In this document: positions 32,153 to 41,398 of the stretch, piece after piece
Position numbering within the stretch: the stretch's first letter is position 1
Layout of the letters: every line of letters starts with the position of its first letter
Source: Anaerolineales bacterium UBA5797
GTDB lineage: Bacteria; Chloroflexota; Anaerolineae; Anaerolineales; Villigracilaceae
Assembly (NCBI GenBank): GCA_002418205.1
Contig: DIDP01000035.1
Span: 40,259-104,258, forward strand
DNA length: 64,000 nt
Direction: 5' to 3'
Made by a program: the position numbers and the translations under genes
Notes under the pieces: model-generated
Databases searched by the model: none
What the model was told of the DNA's origin: nothing
Seen by the model: only the letters and a program-made list of their open reading frames with translations

Positions 32153-33287
32153 AAAGCCCCACATCGTCTTTTACTTCTCCGATACCGGCGGCGGACATCG
32201 CTCCGCGGCAGAGGCGATCATCGAAGCCATCGACCTCGAATACAAGAACAAGGTCACCACGGAAATGGTGGACTTCTTCAAGGACTACGCGCCGCGTCCC
32301 TTCAACCGCGCCGGAGATATGTACCCCTACATGGTCAAAGCGCCAAGGTTATGGAGCGCCAGTTTCTACGCCACCGACGGGCGTCCACAGGCACGCGCCA
32401 TCACAGCCACCATGTGGCCCATCGCCCGTCATGCGGCAAAGACGCTTGTCCAAAGCCATCCCGCCGACCTGATCGTCACCGTCCATCCCTTTGCCAACAC
32501 GTTCGCCCTCAAGGCGCTTGGAAGCAACCGTCCGCCCTTCATCAATGTCGTCACCGACATGGTCACCACGCACGCGCTCTGGTTCGACAACCGCGCCGAC
32601 CTCATCCTCGTCCCCACCGAAACCGCCCGTGAACGCGCCCTCAAATACCGGATGCCGCCCGAAAAGGTCCGCGTGGTGGGGCTGCCGATCGCAGACCGTT
32701 ATTGCAAGCCGATGAAGAGGAAAAGCACATTTCGAAAAAAACTTGGCTGGCCTCTGGACAAGCCCATCGTCCTGCTGGTGGGAGGCGGAGAGGGCATGGG
32801 TCCGCTTGCGAAGACCGCCCGCGAAATAGACGCTTCTGGTCTGGACCTTGGGCTGGTCATCGTTTGCGGGCGGAATCAAAAACTCAAAGCGGTTCTCGAA
32901 GCTGAGAAATGGGAGAATCCGACCATCGTCCATGGCTTCACGCGCGACATGCCGGACTTCATGCGCGCCTCCGATTTCATCGTCACCAAGGCAGGGCCCG
33001 GCACGATTGCCGAGGCGCTCAACGCGGAACTGCCGATCATCCTGTATTCAAAATTACCCGGTCAGGAGGATGGCAATGTGACGTTCGTGCAGGAGGAAGG
33101 CGCGGGAGTCTGGGCGCCAACGCCGCAGGAGGTCGTGCGGACGCTCACCCGCTGGATCTCGCGGCCCGCCGAACGCCAGAAAGTGATAGAGAATTGCCGC
33201 CGCGCCGGCAAGCCTGAAGCCGCGCGCACAATTGCAAGGACGATCGGGGAAATGCTGGGACTCGAAATCGAACAGCGATCATCATAA
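32130..33287 (+). CDS. MGDG synthase/UgtP-like diacylglycerol glycosyltransferase
   Basis: A 385-residue GT28-family enzyme. The N-terminal acceptor-binding domain begins IVFYFSDTGGGHRSAAEAII; the C-terminal nucleotide-sugar site is ASDFIVTKAGPGTIAEALNAE. Family members transfer glucose or galactose to diacylglycerol, making membrane glycolipids at the inner face of the membrane. The start within the DUF951 gene is supported by homology (IPTQTPRKPHIVF); the two are probably co-translated. Confidence 0.9.
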   Translation: MIPTQTPRKPHIVFYFSDTGGGHRSAAEAIIEAIDLEYKNKVTTEMVDFFKDYAPRPFNRAGDMYPYMVKAPRLWSASFYATDGRPQARAITATMWPIARHAAKTLVQSHPADLIVTVHPFANTFALKALGSNRPPFINVVTDMVTTHALWFDNRADLILVPTETARERALKYRMPPEKVRVVGLPIADRYCKPMKRKSTFRKKLGWPLDKPIVLLVGGGEGMGPLAKTAREIDASGLDLGLVIVCGRNQKLKAVLEAEKWENPTIVHGFTRDMPDFMRASDFIVTKAGPGTIAEALNAELPIILYSKLPGQEDGNVTFVQEEGAGVWAPTPQEVVRTLTRWISRPAERQKVIENCRRAGKPEAARTIARTIGEMLGLEIEQRSS

Positions 33288-33319
33288 CGAAGGGCATCGC
33301 CTGCTCGTGCCCTGCCAGG

Positions 33320-34171
33320 TCAGGCGCGACGCGCCCTGGCTTTCGGCGGTGACACCTGTTTGGCCTGGGATTGCATATACACGGTCCGGATCGGGAACGG
33401 AATGTCGATCTTCCGCTTGTCGAGCGCCTGCTTGACCAGTGAGAACGCGGCATCCTTCGCGGCAATGGGGTTGGTCATCGAAGTATCGATCCAGAAGTAG
33501 GTATTTAATTCCAACGCAGAATCTCCGAAATTGGAAAAGCCGATCAACGGCGCCGGTTCGGGAACGTAACCTGGTATGTTTTGGATCGCATCCAGAACCA
33601 GCTTGCGCGCCACATCCATGTCCGTATCGTATCCCACGCCGACGGGCAGTTCGATGCGCCTGCGGTCTGCGCGGGTGTAGTTGATGATCGGACTCGCCAG
33701 AACGTCCGCATTCGGCAGCGTGACGATCCGCCCATCCAGCGCCTTGATCTCGGTGGTGCGCAGATCGATCTCCAGGACGGTCCCATCAAAGCCAGCCACG
33801 CCGATGGTCTCGCCCACATGGAATGGCTGCTGGAGCAGCAGGATGATCCCCGCCGCGAAGTTCTTCATCACATCCTGCAGGGCAAAACCGACCGTAAAAC
33901 CGAGGATGCCAAGACCGGCGAGAAAGGCGGTCACATCGAAGAAACGCTGCAACGCCGTGATCGTCCCGATGACGATGATCGACCAGCGCGCCAGTTGCGA
34001 CAGCAGATGCGTAACGCCGGCGGGCGATTGCCGCCTTTGCAGCACACGTTTGAGAATATTGCTTGCAACCCGTCCGAGATAAAGACTGATGAGAAAGATC
34101 GCCAGGGCGGTAAACAGGTTTGGGATTCCCCCGATAAAGTTATCAATGAAAGTATTTATATGCTCTTCCAT
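33320..34171 (-). CDS. MscS-family mechanosensitive channel
   Basis: A 283-residue small-conductance channel. It has three membrane helices; the pore helix region reads GILGFTVGFALQDVMKNFAAGI, followed by the beta domain (GTVLEIDLRTTEIKALDGRIVTLPN) and an alpha/beta C-terminus. It opens on membrane tension to release solutes. It is divergent from tsaE. Confidence 0.93.
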   Translation of the reverse strand: MEEHINTFIDNFIGGIPNLFTALAIFLISLYLGRVASNILKRVLQRRQSPAGVTHLLSQLARWSIIVIGTITALQRFFDVTAFLAGLGILGFTVGFALQDVMKNFAAGIILLLQQPFHVGETIGVAGFDGTVLEIDLRTTEIKALDGRIVTLPNADVLASPIINYTRADRRRIELPVGVGYDTDMDVARKLVLDAIQNIPGYVPEPAPLIGFSNFGDSALELNTYFWIDTSMTNPIAAKDAAFSLVKQALDKRKIDIPFPIRTVYMQSQAKQVSPPKARARRA

Positions 34172-34254
34172 GTCACTTCTCCTCTTATAAGTTTGGATTA
34201 TCTTAACCCAAACTCGGGTGAGAGTCCAATGTGGAGCAGATTTCCCGTGCCTGA

Positions 34255-34260
34255 TATAAT
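34255..34260 (+). promoter_or_regulatory. -10 box for leaderless transcription of tsaE
   Basis: A perfect TATAAT ends 7 bases before the tsaE ATG (34268). No ribosome site is present. TGGAGC 17 bp upstream is a weak -35. Confidence 0.5.
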
Positions 34261-34267
34261 CCCTCCG

Positions 34268-34765
34268 ATGCCCATTCTGAATTCACACTCGCTGGATTTT
34301 TTCAGCCGCAGCCCCGAACAGACGCGCCGCATCGGCAGGCGTCTGGGCGGGGCATTGCAGGCGGGTGATGTGATCTGCCTGCAGGGCGAACTGGGCGCGG
34401 GCAAAACGACCTTCGTGCAGGGTGTTGCGCAGGGCTGGGGTTCGCAGGATTCCGTCTCCAGCCCGACCTTTATCCTTGTCAACATCTATCGGCGCGCGGA
34501 TCAGAGCCTGCTTTTTCACATGGACGCCTATCGCCTCGACTCCACGCCCGAAGCTGAAGAGCTGGACCTGGACACGATGCTCGCCCAGGGGCCCCTCCTC
34601 ATCGAATGGCCCGAACGGATCGATGGGCTCGTCCCTCCGGAACATTTGTGGATCAGCCTTGAACATGTTGAGGAGGAAGAGCGTGAGATGAAATTCAAAG
34701 CCAGTGGAAAGCGCTACGATGAACTGCTTGCGATGATCCGCCACGCCGCGTTCGGAGGTGAGTGA
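34268..34765 (+). CDS. tsaE: tRNA t6A threonylcarbamoyltransferase component TsaE
   Basis: A 165-residue ATPase of the t6A37 tRNA-modification complex. Walker A is GELGAGKTT, with SSPTFILVNIY and HMDAYRLDS following, as in the family. The long frame starts inside mscS on the other strand, so the ATG at 34268 is chosen. It is followed by tsaB (1-base overlap) and rimI, the usual bacterial order. tsaD is not in the window. Confidence 0.95.
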   Translation: MPILNSHSLDFFSRSPEQTRRIGRRLGGALQAGDVICLQGELGAGKTTFVQGVAQGWGSQDSVSSPTFILVNIYRRADQSLLFHMDAYRLDSTPEAEELDLDTMLAQGPLLIEWPERIDGLVPPEHLWISLEHVEEEEREMKFKASGKRYDELLAMIRHAAFGGE

Positions 34766-35430
34766 TGCTGCTGGCAGTGGACACCTCCACCGCGCAGGTT
34801 GGACTTGCGTTGTATGATGGCGCGCAGGTGATCGGCGAGATCGCATGGAGAAGCCATCAACGTCATACCGTCGAGCTTGCCCCCGCCATCCAGGACCTTT
34901 TGACGCGTTGCGGCATGACGATGGATGATGTCGAGGCATTGGGCGTTGCACTAGGTCCCGGTTCGTTTACGAGCCTGCGGGTGGGTCTGGCTTTGGTAAA
35001 GGGACTGGCGCTATCCAGACACATCCCGCTCGTCGGCATCCCGACGCTGGATATTCTCGCATCCGCACAGCCCGCCTCTAGGAATCCGCTTGTGACCGCC
35101 ATCCAGGCGGGACGCGGCAGATTCGCCGCGGGCTGGTATAAAAGTTCAAAGAACGGCTGGCAGGCTAAAGGTCCGGCAAGAGTCGTGACCATCGAAGCGT
35201 TGCTGGAGGAGGTCAAGACTCCGTCCCTCTTGTGCGGCGAATTCACGTCCGAAGATCGTCAAAGATTGATGGGGAATGAAAATGTGCGTCTTGCCTCGCC
35301 CGCACAATCGGTGAGGCGCCCTGCCGTGCTGGCGGAACTGGCATGGGCGCGCTGGCAGGCTGGCGAAGTGGACGATGAAGCCGCGCTTGCGCCCATTTAT
35401 CTGCACGTTGCCGAACCGATACCTGCATGA
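34765..35430 (+). CDS. tsaB: tRNA threonylcarbamoyladenosine biosynthesis protein TsaB
   Basis: A 221-residue ASKHA-fold partner of TsaD (LLAVDTSTAQVGLALYDG at the start, GVALGPGSFTSLRVGLALVKG in the core). GGAGGTGA precedes the ATG, whose first base is the last base of the tsaE stop; a GTG one codon earlier is less likely. The 3' end overlaps rimI by 4 bases. Confidence 0.95.
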   Translation: MLLAVDTSTAQVGLALYDGAQVIGEIAWRSHQRHTVELAPAIQDLLTRCGMTMDDVEALGVALGPGSFTSLRVGLALVKGLALSRHIPLVGIPTLDILASAQPASRNPLVTAIQAGRGRFAAGWYKSSKNGWQAKGPARVVTIEALLEEVKTPSLLCGEFTSEDRQRLMGNENVRLASPAQSVRRPAVLAELAWARWQAGEVDDEAALAPIYLHVAEPIPA

Positions 35431-35912
35431 ACCGGACGATTCGCAGAATGACGATGGAGGACCTGTCCGCCATCGTCGAATTGGATAAAATGTCTTTCAG
35501 CCTGCCGTGGCCCGAAAGATCGTTCCGGTTCGAATTGACGGATAATCCTGCCTCGCGCTGCTGGGTCGTTGAAATGGACGGGAGGATCATCGGCATGATC
35601 GTTGCCTGGCTGCTGGTGGATGAAGCGCATATTGCAACGATCGCCATCCATCCCGACCATCGTCAACAGGGGATCGCCAGGGAACTATTGACCTATGCCC
35701 TGCGTTACATGTCGAAGGAAGGCGCAATTAGTTCCTTTCTGGAGGTGCGCGAAAGCAACACCGTCGCGCGTGAGATGTATCGCAAGTTTGGTTACGAGGA
35801 AGTGGGGCGCAGGAAGCGTTATTACAAGGATAACAACGAAGACGCCATCCTGATGACCCTGGAACACCTGAACGTCGAAATGTTCGAGGGTTCGTCCGGG
35901 AGAAACAAATGA
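35427..35912 (+). CDS. rimI: Ribosomal-protein-alanine N-acetyltransferase RimI
   Basis: A 161-residue GNAT acetyltransferase. The acetyl-CoA motif A is IAIHPDHRQQGIARELL; LEVRESNTVAREMYRKFGY and GRRKRYYKDNNEDAILM are typical of RimI. It acetylates the N-terminus of ribosomal protein S18. It is embedded in the tsaE-tsaB operon and overlaps the following glycosylase gene by 4 bases. Confidence 0.93.
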   Translation: MNRTIRRMTMEDLSAIVELDKMSFSLPWPERSFRFELTDNPASRCWVVEMDGRIIGMIVAWLLVDEAHIATIAIHPDHRQQGIARELLTYALRYMSKEGAISSFLEVRESNTVAREMYRKFGYEEVGRRKRYYKDNNEDAILMTLEHLNVEMFEGSSGRNK

Positions 35913-36547
35913 ACGCCGATGAAACATTAGCCCAAATTGCAAAGGAAGTATCGACCTGCACCAATTGCGAATTGCACCTTTCGCGCAAGAAGGCGGTGCC
36001 CGGCGAAGGGCCTGCCCATGCCGAGATCATGTTCATCGGCGAGGGACCGGGCTTCCATGAAAACGAACAGGGACGTCCGTTCGTGGGAGCGGCGGGAAAA
36101 TTTCTGGACCAATTGCTCGAGCAGGCTGGCGTCACGCGCGCCGAGGTGTGGATCGGCAACGTGGTCAAATGCCGCCCGCCAGACAACCGTGATCCGCTTC
36201 CGGAGGAACTTGCCGCATGCGACCTATATCTCGAGCGCCAGATCGAAGCGATCGATCCGAGCATCATTGTGACTCTCGGTCGCTTTTCGATGGGCAAGTT
36301 CATGCCGGGCGTGAAGATCAGCCAGGTGCATGGACAGATGCGCAAAGTCGGTCACCGTTACGTGATCGCCATGTTCCATCCCGCCGCGGCGCTGCACCAG
36401 GCATCGCTCAAACCCGCCATCCTTGAAGATTTTGCCAGACTGCCCGAACTGCTCAAACAGGCGCGTGCCGCGTTGGGCAGATCGGCGGCCGAGCCAGGGA
36501 CGGAAGAACCCAAAGCGGAAGAACCCAAACAGTTAAATCTGTTTTGA
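35909..36547 (+). CDS. Family 4 uracil-DNA glycosylase with C-terminal clamp-binding motif
   Basis: A 212-residue iron-sulfur uracil-DNA glycosylase. Cys17, Cys20, Cys88 and Cys104 are in place for the 4Fe-4S cluster; the active site is GEGPG (44-48) and FHPAA near 157. It removes uracil from DNA. After a Glu/Pro linker the protein ends KQLNLF, a match to the bacterial beta-clamp-binding consensus QL(S/D)LF, so it may ride on the replication clamp. It is co-transcribed with the t6A genes. Confidence 0.93.
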   Translation: MNADETLAQIAKEVSTCTNCELHLSRKKAVPGEGPAHAEIMFIGEGPGFHENEQGRPFVGAAGKFLDQLLEQAGVTRAEVWIGNVVKCRPPDNRDPLPEELAACDLYLERQIEAIDPSIIVTLGRFSMGKFMPGVKISQVHGQMRKVGHRYVIAMFHPAAALHQASLKPAILEDFARLPELLKQARAALGRSAAEPGTEEPKAEEPKQLNLF

Positions 36548-36594
36548 CCTCACCCCATCCCTCTCCTACAGGCGAGGGGAAAATAAGGAAAAGA

Positions 36595-37917
36595 ATGTCC
36601 ACCAAAGAAACGCTTATAAAAAGTCTGAAAGAAAAGAAAGCCCGCATCGGGATCCTCGGTCTCGGATATGTTGGACTGCCCCTGGCAGTTGTCTTCGCTG
36701 AAGCCGGATTCCACGTAACGGGCATCGATCCGGACTCACGAAAAGTTGATTCCCTTAACCAGGGCATCTCCTACATCCCGGACGTGATGACCGAGTCCAT
36801 CGAGAGGATCGTCAAATCCGGTCATCTCATCGCCACAACGGATTTTTCCGTGCTGAAGGACCTGGACGCGGTCAGCATCTGCGTCCCAACCCCGCTGCGC
36901 AAGACCGGCGACCCGGATATGTCGTTCATCATCTCCGCCACCGATGAACTGGCAAAATACATGCACAAGGGCATGGTCATCGTGCTGGAGTCGACCACAT
37001 ACCCCGGCACGACGCGTGAACTGCTCCTGCCCAAACTCGGCGCGGAACACGGACTGGCAATCGGCGAAGACTGGTTCCTCGCCTTCTCCCCCGAACGCGT
37101 GGACCCGGGCCGCGAAGACTGGACGACGATCAACACACCCAAGGTGATGGGCGGCATCACAACGGCGTGCGGCGAAGTTGCAACCGCCTGGTACGAGGGC
37201 GCCATCCAAACCGTGCATCACGTTTCGTCCGCGGAAGCGGCGGAGATGGCGAAACTGCTCGAGAACACCTTCCGCATGATCAACATCGGTCTGGTCAACG
37301 AACTGGCGATCATGTGCGAACGCCTGGGCGTGGACGTGTGGGAGGTGATCGACGCCGCGGCGACCAAGCCGTTCGGCTTCATGAAGTTCACCCCGGGTCC
37401 GGGCTTGGGCGGTCACTGCATCCCCATCGATCCGCTGTATCTTTCGTGGAAGATGAAATCCTTCAACTACAACGCGCGCTTCATCGAGCTGGCATCCGAG
37501 ATCAACACCAACATGCCGCGTTATGTTGTCAGCCGCGTGCTCGATGCCATGAACGACCGCGGCAAAACCTTGAAAGGCTCGAAGGTGCTGGTGCTCGGCG
37601 CGGCATACAAACCCGATATTGACGATGTGCGCGAATCCCCCGCGCTGGATGTGATCGGTCTGCTGCAAAAGAAGGGTGCGGAAGTGGAATATCACGATCC
37701 GTACATTCCCCATATCCATCACGAATATGACGGCTGGCAAATGGACAGCGTGAAGGACATGCTGAAAGCCGTCCGCGAGGCGGATGCCGTGGTCATCGTG
37801 ACAAACCACAAAGGCTATGATTACGAGGCAATTGTCAAAGAGGCAAAGTTCGTATTCGACAGCCGCAACGCAACGCGCAAGGTGGCGGGCGTCGGCGACA
37901 AGGTTGTGAGACTCTAA
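36595..37917 (+). CDS. Nucleotide-sugar 6-dehydrogenase (UDP-GlcNAc/UDP-glucose dehydrogenase family)
   Basis: A 440-residue NAD-dependent dehydrogenase. GILGLGYVGLPLAVVFAEAG is the Rossmann motif; the catalytic cysteine is in GLGGHCIPIDP, and the C-terminal UDP-sugar domain (GAAYKPDIDDVRESPALDV) is complete. The WecC/WbpA-like details favour an acetamido or hexuronate product. Start fixed at 36595 by AAGGAA upstream. Its stop overlaps the next gene by 1 base. First gene of the polysaccharide cluster. Confidence 0.92.
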   Translation: MSTKETLIKSLKEKKARIGILGLGYVGLPLAVVFAEAGFHVTGIDPDSRKVDSLNQGISYIPDVMTESIERIVKSGHLIATTDFSVLKDLDAVSICVPTPLRKTGDPDMSFIISATDELAKYMHKGMVIVLESTTYPGTTRELLLPKLGAEHGLAIGEDWFLAFSPERVDPGREDWTTINTPKVMGGITTACGEVATAWYEGAIQTVHHVSSAEAAEMAKLLENTFRMINIGLVNELAIMCERLGVDVWEVIDAAATKPFGFMKFTPGPGLGGHCIPIDPLYLSWKMKSFNYNARFIELASEINTNMPRYVVSRVLDAMNDRGKTLKGSKVLVLGAAYKPDIDDVRESPALDVIGLLQKKGAEVEYHDPYIPHIHHEYDGWQMDSVKDMLKAVREADAVVIVTNHKGYDYEAIVKEAKFVFDSRNATRKVAGVGDKVVRL

Positions 37918-38888
37918 TGGCGCATTATCTTGTCACCGGCGCGGCAGGCTTCATCGGCGCGCGCACAGCCGAGATGCTTCTTCAGGACGGACACATTGTG
38001 GTCGGAGTGGACAATCTAAATAATGCCTACGATGTCCGCATAAAGGAATATCGCCTGAAAAGATTACAGGCGATGGAGGGGTTTTCTTTCCACAGGCTGG
38101 ATATTTCAGACAGAACGATCGTTGAACATTTCAAGGGTGAAATGTTTGACGGTGTCATCAATCTTGCGGCGCGGGCGGGGGTGCGCTACAGCGTGAGCGA
38201 TCCATGGACGTTCGTGCAGACCAACATGGTCGGCACGTTGAACATGCTTGAGTTGTGCAGGCAGAACGGCGTGAAGAAGTTCATCCTTGCCTCCACTTCG
38301 AGCATCTACGGCGAAGACCCGCCGTACCCGACACCTGAATCCGCCTCCAGCAGTGAACCGCTCCAGCCGTACGCGGCAAGCAAAAAGGGGGCGGAGGCGA
38401 TGTGTCACGCCTATCATCATCTCTACGGGATCGACGTCAGCGTGGTCCGCTATTTCACAGTGTATGGTCCTGCGGGTCGTCCAGACCTGGCGCTCTTTCG
38501 CTTTGTGCAATGGATCAGCGAGGATCGTCCTGTGCGCGTGAACGGCGATGGCGAGCAGTCGCGCGGGTTCACCTACATTGACGATATCGCACGCGGTACG
38601 ATCCTTGCGTTGAAACCCGTCGGTTATGAGATCATCAATCTCGGCGGACATGAAGTCATCACGATCAATGGCTTGATCGAATTGATCGAAGATGTTGTTG
38701 GCAAAAAAGCGGAGGTGCAGTACGGTCCGCCCAACCTGGCTGACATGCGCTCCAATTGGGCGGATGTGACCAAAGCCGGTCAACTGCTCGGCTGGGAACC
38801 GCAATATGACATGCGCGCCGGGGTGGAGAAACTGGTCGAATGGTACAACGCCGAACGCGAATGGGCGAAGGATATTGAAACGCCGTAA
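37917..38888 (+). CDS. UDP-glucuronate 4-epimerase-like SDR
   Basis: A 323-residue extended SDR. GAAGFIGARTAEMLL and DNLNNAYDVRIKEYRL at the N-terminus resemble CapI-type UDP-glucuronate 4-epimerases; catalytic ASTSSIYG and YAASKKGAE follow. It pairs with the preceding dehydrogenase to give a 4-epimerised hexuronate. The substrate assignment is by similarity of the N-terminal loop only. Confidence 0.87.
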   Translation: MAHYLVTGAAGFIGARTAEMLLQDGHIVVGVDNLNNAYDVRIKEYRLKRLQAMEGFSFHRLDISDRTIVEHFKGEMFDGVINLAARAGVRYSVSDPWTFVQTNMVGTLNMLELCRQNGVKKFILASTSSIYGEDPPYPTPESASSSEPLQPYAASKKGAEAMCHAYHHLYGIDVSVVRYFTVYGPAGRPDLALFRFVQWISEDRPVRVNGDGEQSRGFTYIDDIARGTILALKPVGYEIINLGGHEVITINGLIELIEDVVGKKAEVQYGPPNLADMRSNWADVTKAGQLLGWEPQYDMRAGVEKLVEWYNAEREWAKDIETP

Positions 38889-38951
38889 ATAAATCAAGTT
38901 GAAGGCTGCCAGTGACCTGTGACCTGAAACTTTCAACCTATAACCAAATCC

Positions 38952-40289
38952 ATGTCCCCCATCGAAAAGATCAAGTCCCATCTGCAGAACGATCCGTTGA
39001 TCCGCCGCGTCCTGCGCAACAGCGGATATCTGTTCAGCAGCAATACCATCTCCTCGGCGCTGGGTGTGATACAGGGCATCCTCGTGGTGCGTCTGCTTGG
39101 AGACGCGGGCTTTGGCTTATTGACCATCGTCATGGATTTTCCATCCAATGTAAATCGTCTGCTTTCCTTTCGCATGAGTGAAGTGACAGTCAAATACATG
39201 GGGGAAGCGCTGGCGCAAAACGACAAAGGACGTGCCGCCTCTCTCGTAAAAGGAATTGGTCTTACAGAGGCAGTCACCTCAATGGCAGCCTATCTTGTTT
39301 TGTTTTTACTGTCTGTATGGGGCGCGCGGACCTTTGCAAGCGATATAACCATCGCGCCTCTCTTTCGTTTTTATGGCTTGTTCCTGCTAGCCAATCTCGT
39401 CTATGAAACATCAGTCGGAGTCTTGCAGGCCTTTGACCATTTCAAAAAGGTTGCGCTCGCAAATTTTTACCAAAGCATTGCATTAACTATTTTGATCGGC
39501 CTTGCCTTTATTTTGCATTGGGATATTTTTGGAATTCTCGCGGCATATCTTATTGGCAAAGCCGTTGCAGGCTTTATCATCACTGGTTATGCGTTGCATG
39601 ATCTGAAGGACAAGCTGGGACGCGGCTGGACTCGCGCACCGCTCAATTTAGTCTCTGAGTGGCGATCCATTTGGGGATTTGCCTTCAGCACGAATCTCAA
39701 CGGGACCGTCAACCTGTTTGCCCGCGATAACATTCGACTCTACCTTGCGGCTTTGCTCTCAACTTCAGCGGTCGGATATTTTGCTCTTGCATCGCGCCTC
39801 ATCAACCTGGTCATGACTCCGCTCGAACCGTTCATCTGGCCCACCTATGCAGAGATCACGCGCACCATCGCACAACGACAATGGGCTGCCACGCGCAAAC
39901 TCCTCAAACAAGTCAGCGCCATCGGCGCCACATGGACTCTCCTTGCGGGCGGTGGGCTTGCTGCGATCGGCTGGTGGCTGATCCCCTTCATGTATGGCAA
40001 TGACATGGCTCCTGCTTACCCATGTTTCCTGATCCTGCTCGTTGGTTATGGCATTGCCAACATCGCCAATTGGAATCGTCCGTTGTTGCTCGCGTTGGGC
40101 AGGCCGAACTATCCGTTGATCGTATCTGCCATCACGGGTGCGATTGAGATCGCGCTGATCTTCCTCTTCGTTCCAAGCGGCGGTTATCTCCTCGGCGCGG
40201 CGGTCGTCTCAGGCTACTTTGCCGTGTCCATCCTCATCACTGTTCTACAAGGTCTATCCATCCTCAAACGCGAAGAGGCTGTTGCATGA
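38952..40289 (+). CDS. Polysaccharide flippase (Wzx/MATE-type)
   Basis: A 445-residue membrane protein with about 12-14 helices (SGYLFSSNTISSALGVIQG, GDAGFGLLTIVMDF) of the oligosaccharide-flippase superfamily. It moves undecaprenyl-linked repeat units or single sugars across the membrane. It overlaps the next glycosyltransferase gene by 4 bases. Confidence 0.87.
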   Translation: MSPIEKIKSHLQNDPLIRRVLRNSGYLFSSNTISSALGVIQGILVVRLLGDAGFGLLTIVMDFPSNVNRLLSFRMSEVTVKYMGEALAQNDKGRAASLVKGIGLTEAVTSMAAYLVLFLLSVWGARTFASDITIAPLFRFYGLFLLANLVYETSVGVLQAFDHFKKVALANFYQSIALTILIGLAFILHWDIFGILAAYLIGKAVAGFIITGYALHDLKDKLGRGWTRAPLNLVSEWRSIWGFAFSTNLNGTVNLFARDNIRLYLAALLSTSAVGYFALASRLINLVMTPLEPFIWPTYAEITRTIAQRQWAATRKLLKQVSAIGATWTLLAGGGLAAIGWWLIPFMYGNDMAPAYPCFLILLVGYGIANIANWNRPLLLALGRPNYPLIVSAITGAIEIALIFLFVPSGGYLLGAAVVSGYFAVSILITVLQGLSILKREEAVA

Positions 40290-41398
40290 AGATTGTTGCG
40301 ATTGCCGGGTCACAGATCCCATCCGATACCGCCAACAGTTTACAGGTCATGAAGGCCTGCAACGCCCTGGTTCAATTGGGTCACGACCTTACCCTCATCG
40401 TGCCAGACTTCGACCTTCGACCCTCAACATTCAACCTTCAACAACATTACGGATTACAAACTGACATTCATATCGAGTGGCTTCCCACATCGAATCGTCG
40501 TCTTTTCCCGTGGCAGGCTTTTCTTCATGCACGCAAACAGGACCCCGACCTCATCTACTCATGGCTGATCCAATCATCCGTTTTTGCGCTTCTCTTCAAA
40601 CTTCCATCTGTTTTTGAAATCCACATCCAGCCCACCGGTGTACTCGGACCTGCATGGCACCGCGCCTTTGCAGCACTACGCGGACGCAAGCGCCTTGCCT
40701 CCATCACGCAAGCCTTGTTGGATGTGCTTGACCACAAACATAACATCCGGTTCAAACCGGAAGATGTGGTCATCACTCCCAATGGCGTGGATTTGGAGCG
40801 CTTCGCCTCACTACCGGACCCGGTCACTGCGCGCCAAAACCTGAGCCTTCCCTCCGCTCGGACCGTGATGTGTACCGGTCACCTCTACGCCGGCCGCGGC
40901 GCGGACTTGTTCCTCGCGCTCGCAAAGGAAATTCCACAAGCGAGTTTTGTCTGGGTCGGCGGACGTCCCGAAGATATTGAAACGTGGAAACAACGCGTGA
41001 AATCGGACAACGTGACATTCACAGGCTTCATCCCCAACCAGACTCTTCCCCTCTACCAATCCGCCGCGGACGTTTTGCTCATGCCCTACAGCCGCTCCAT
41101 CATGGGCTCCAGCGGCACCGCAGACTCTGCCAGTGTGGCCAGTCCGATGAAAATGTTCGAATACATGGCGGCCGGACGCGCGATTGTCACTTCTGATTTG
41201 CCGGTGATCCGCGAAGTGTTGAACGAAACGAATGCGATCTTCTGCCTGCCTGATGATTTTGACTCGTGGAAACTCGCACTGGAAAATTTGCTCAAGGACG
41301 GAACAAAACGCAGTTCCCTGGGCAACCAAGCGAGACAGGAGGTGCAGGGTTATACTTGGCTGGCGCGTGCCCGGCGTATCCTGAACGGGATCCCATGA
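40286..41398 (+). CDS. Family 4 glycosyltransferase
   Basis: A 370-residue GT-B enzyme. The C-terminal donor domain shows GHLYAGRGADLFLALAKEIPQ, GRPEDIE, then MFEYMAAGRAIVTSDLPVIREV, the EX7E-type region of GT4. It adds one sugar on the cytosolic face. Overlaps its neighbours on both sides by 4 bases (40286-40289, 41395-41398), a tight operon. Confidence 0.9.
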   Translation: MKIVAIAGSQIPSDTANSLQVMKACNALVQLGHDLTLIVPDFDLRPSTFNLQQHYGLQTDIHIEWLPTSNRRLFPWQAFLHARKQDPDLIYSWLIQSSVFALLFKLPSVFEIHIQPTGVLGPAWHRAFAALRGRKRLASITQALLDVLDHKHNIRFKPEDVVITPNGVDLERFASLPDPVTARQNLSLPSARTVMCTGHLYAGRGADLFLALAKEIPQASFVWVGGRPEDIETWKQRVKSDNVTFTGFIPNQTLPLYQSAADVLLMPYSRSIMGSSGTADSASVASPMKMFEYMAAGRAIVTSDLPVIREVLNETNAIFCLPDDFDSWKLALENLLKDGTKRSSLGNQARQEVQGYTWLARARRILNGIP

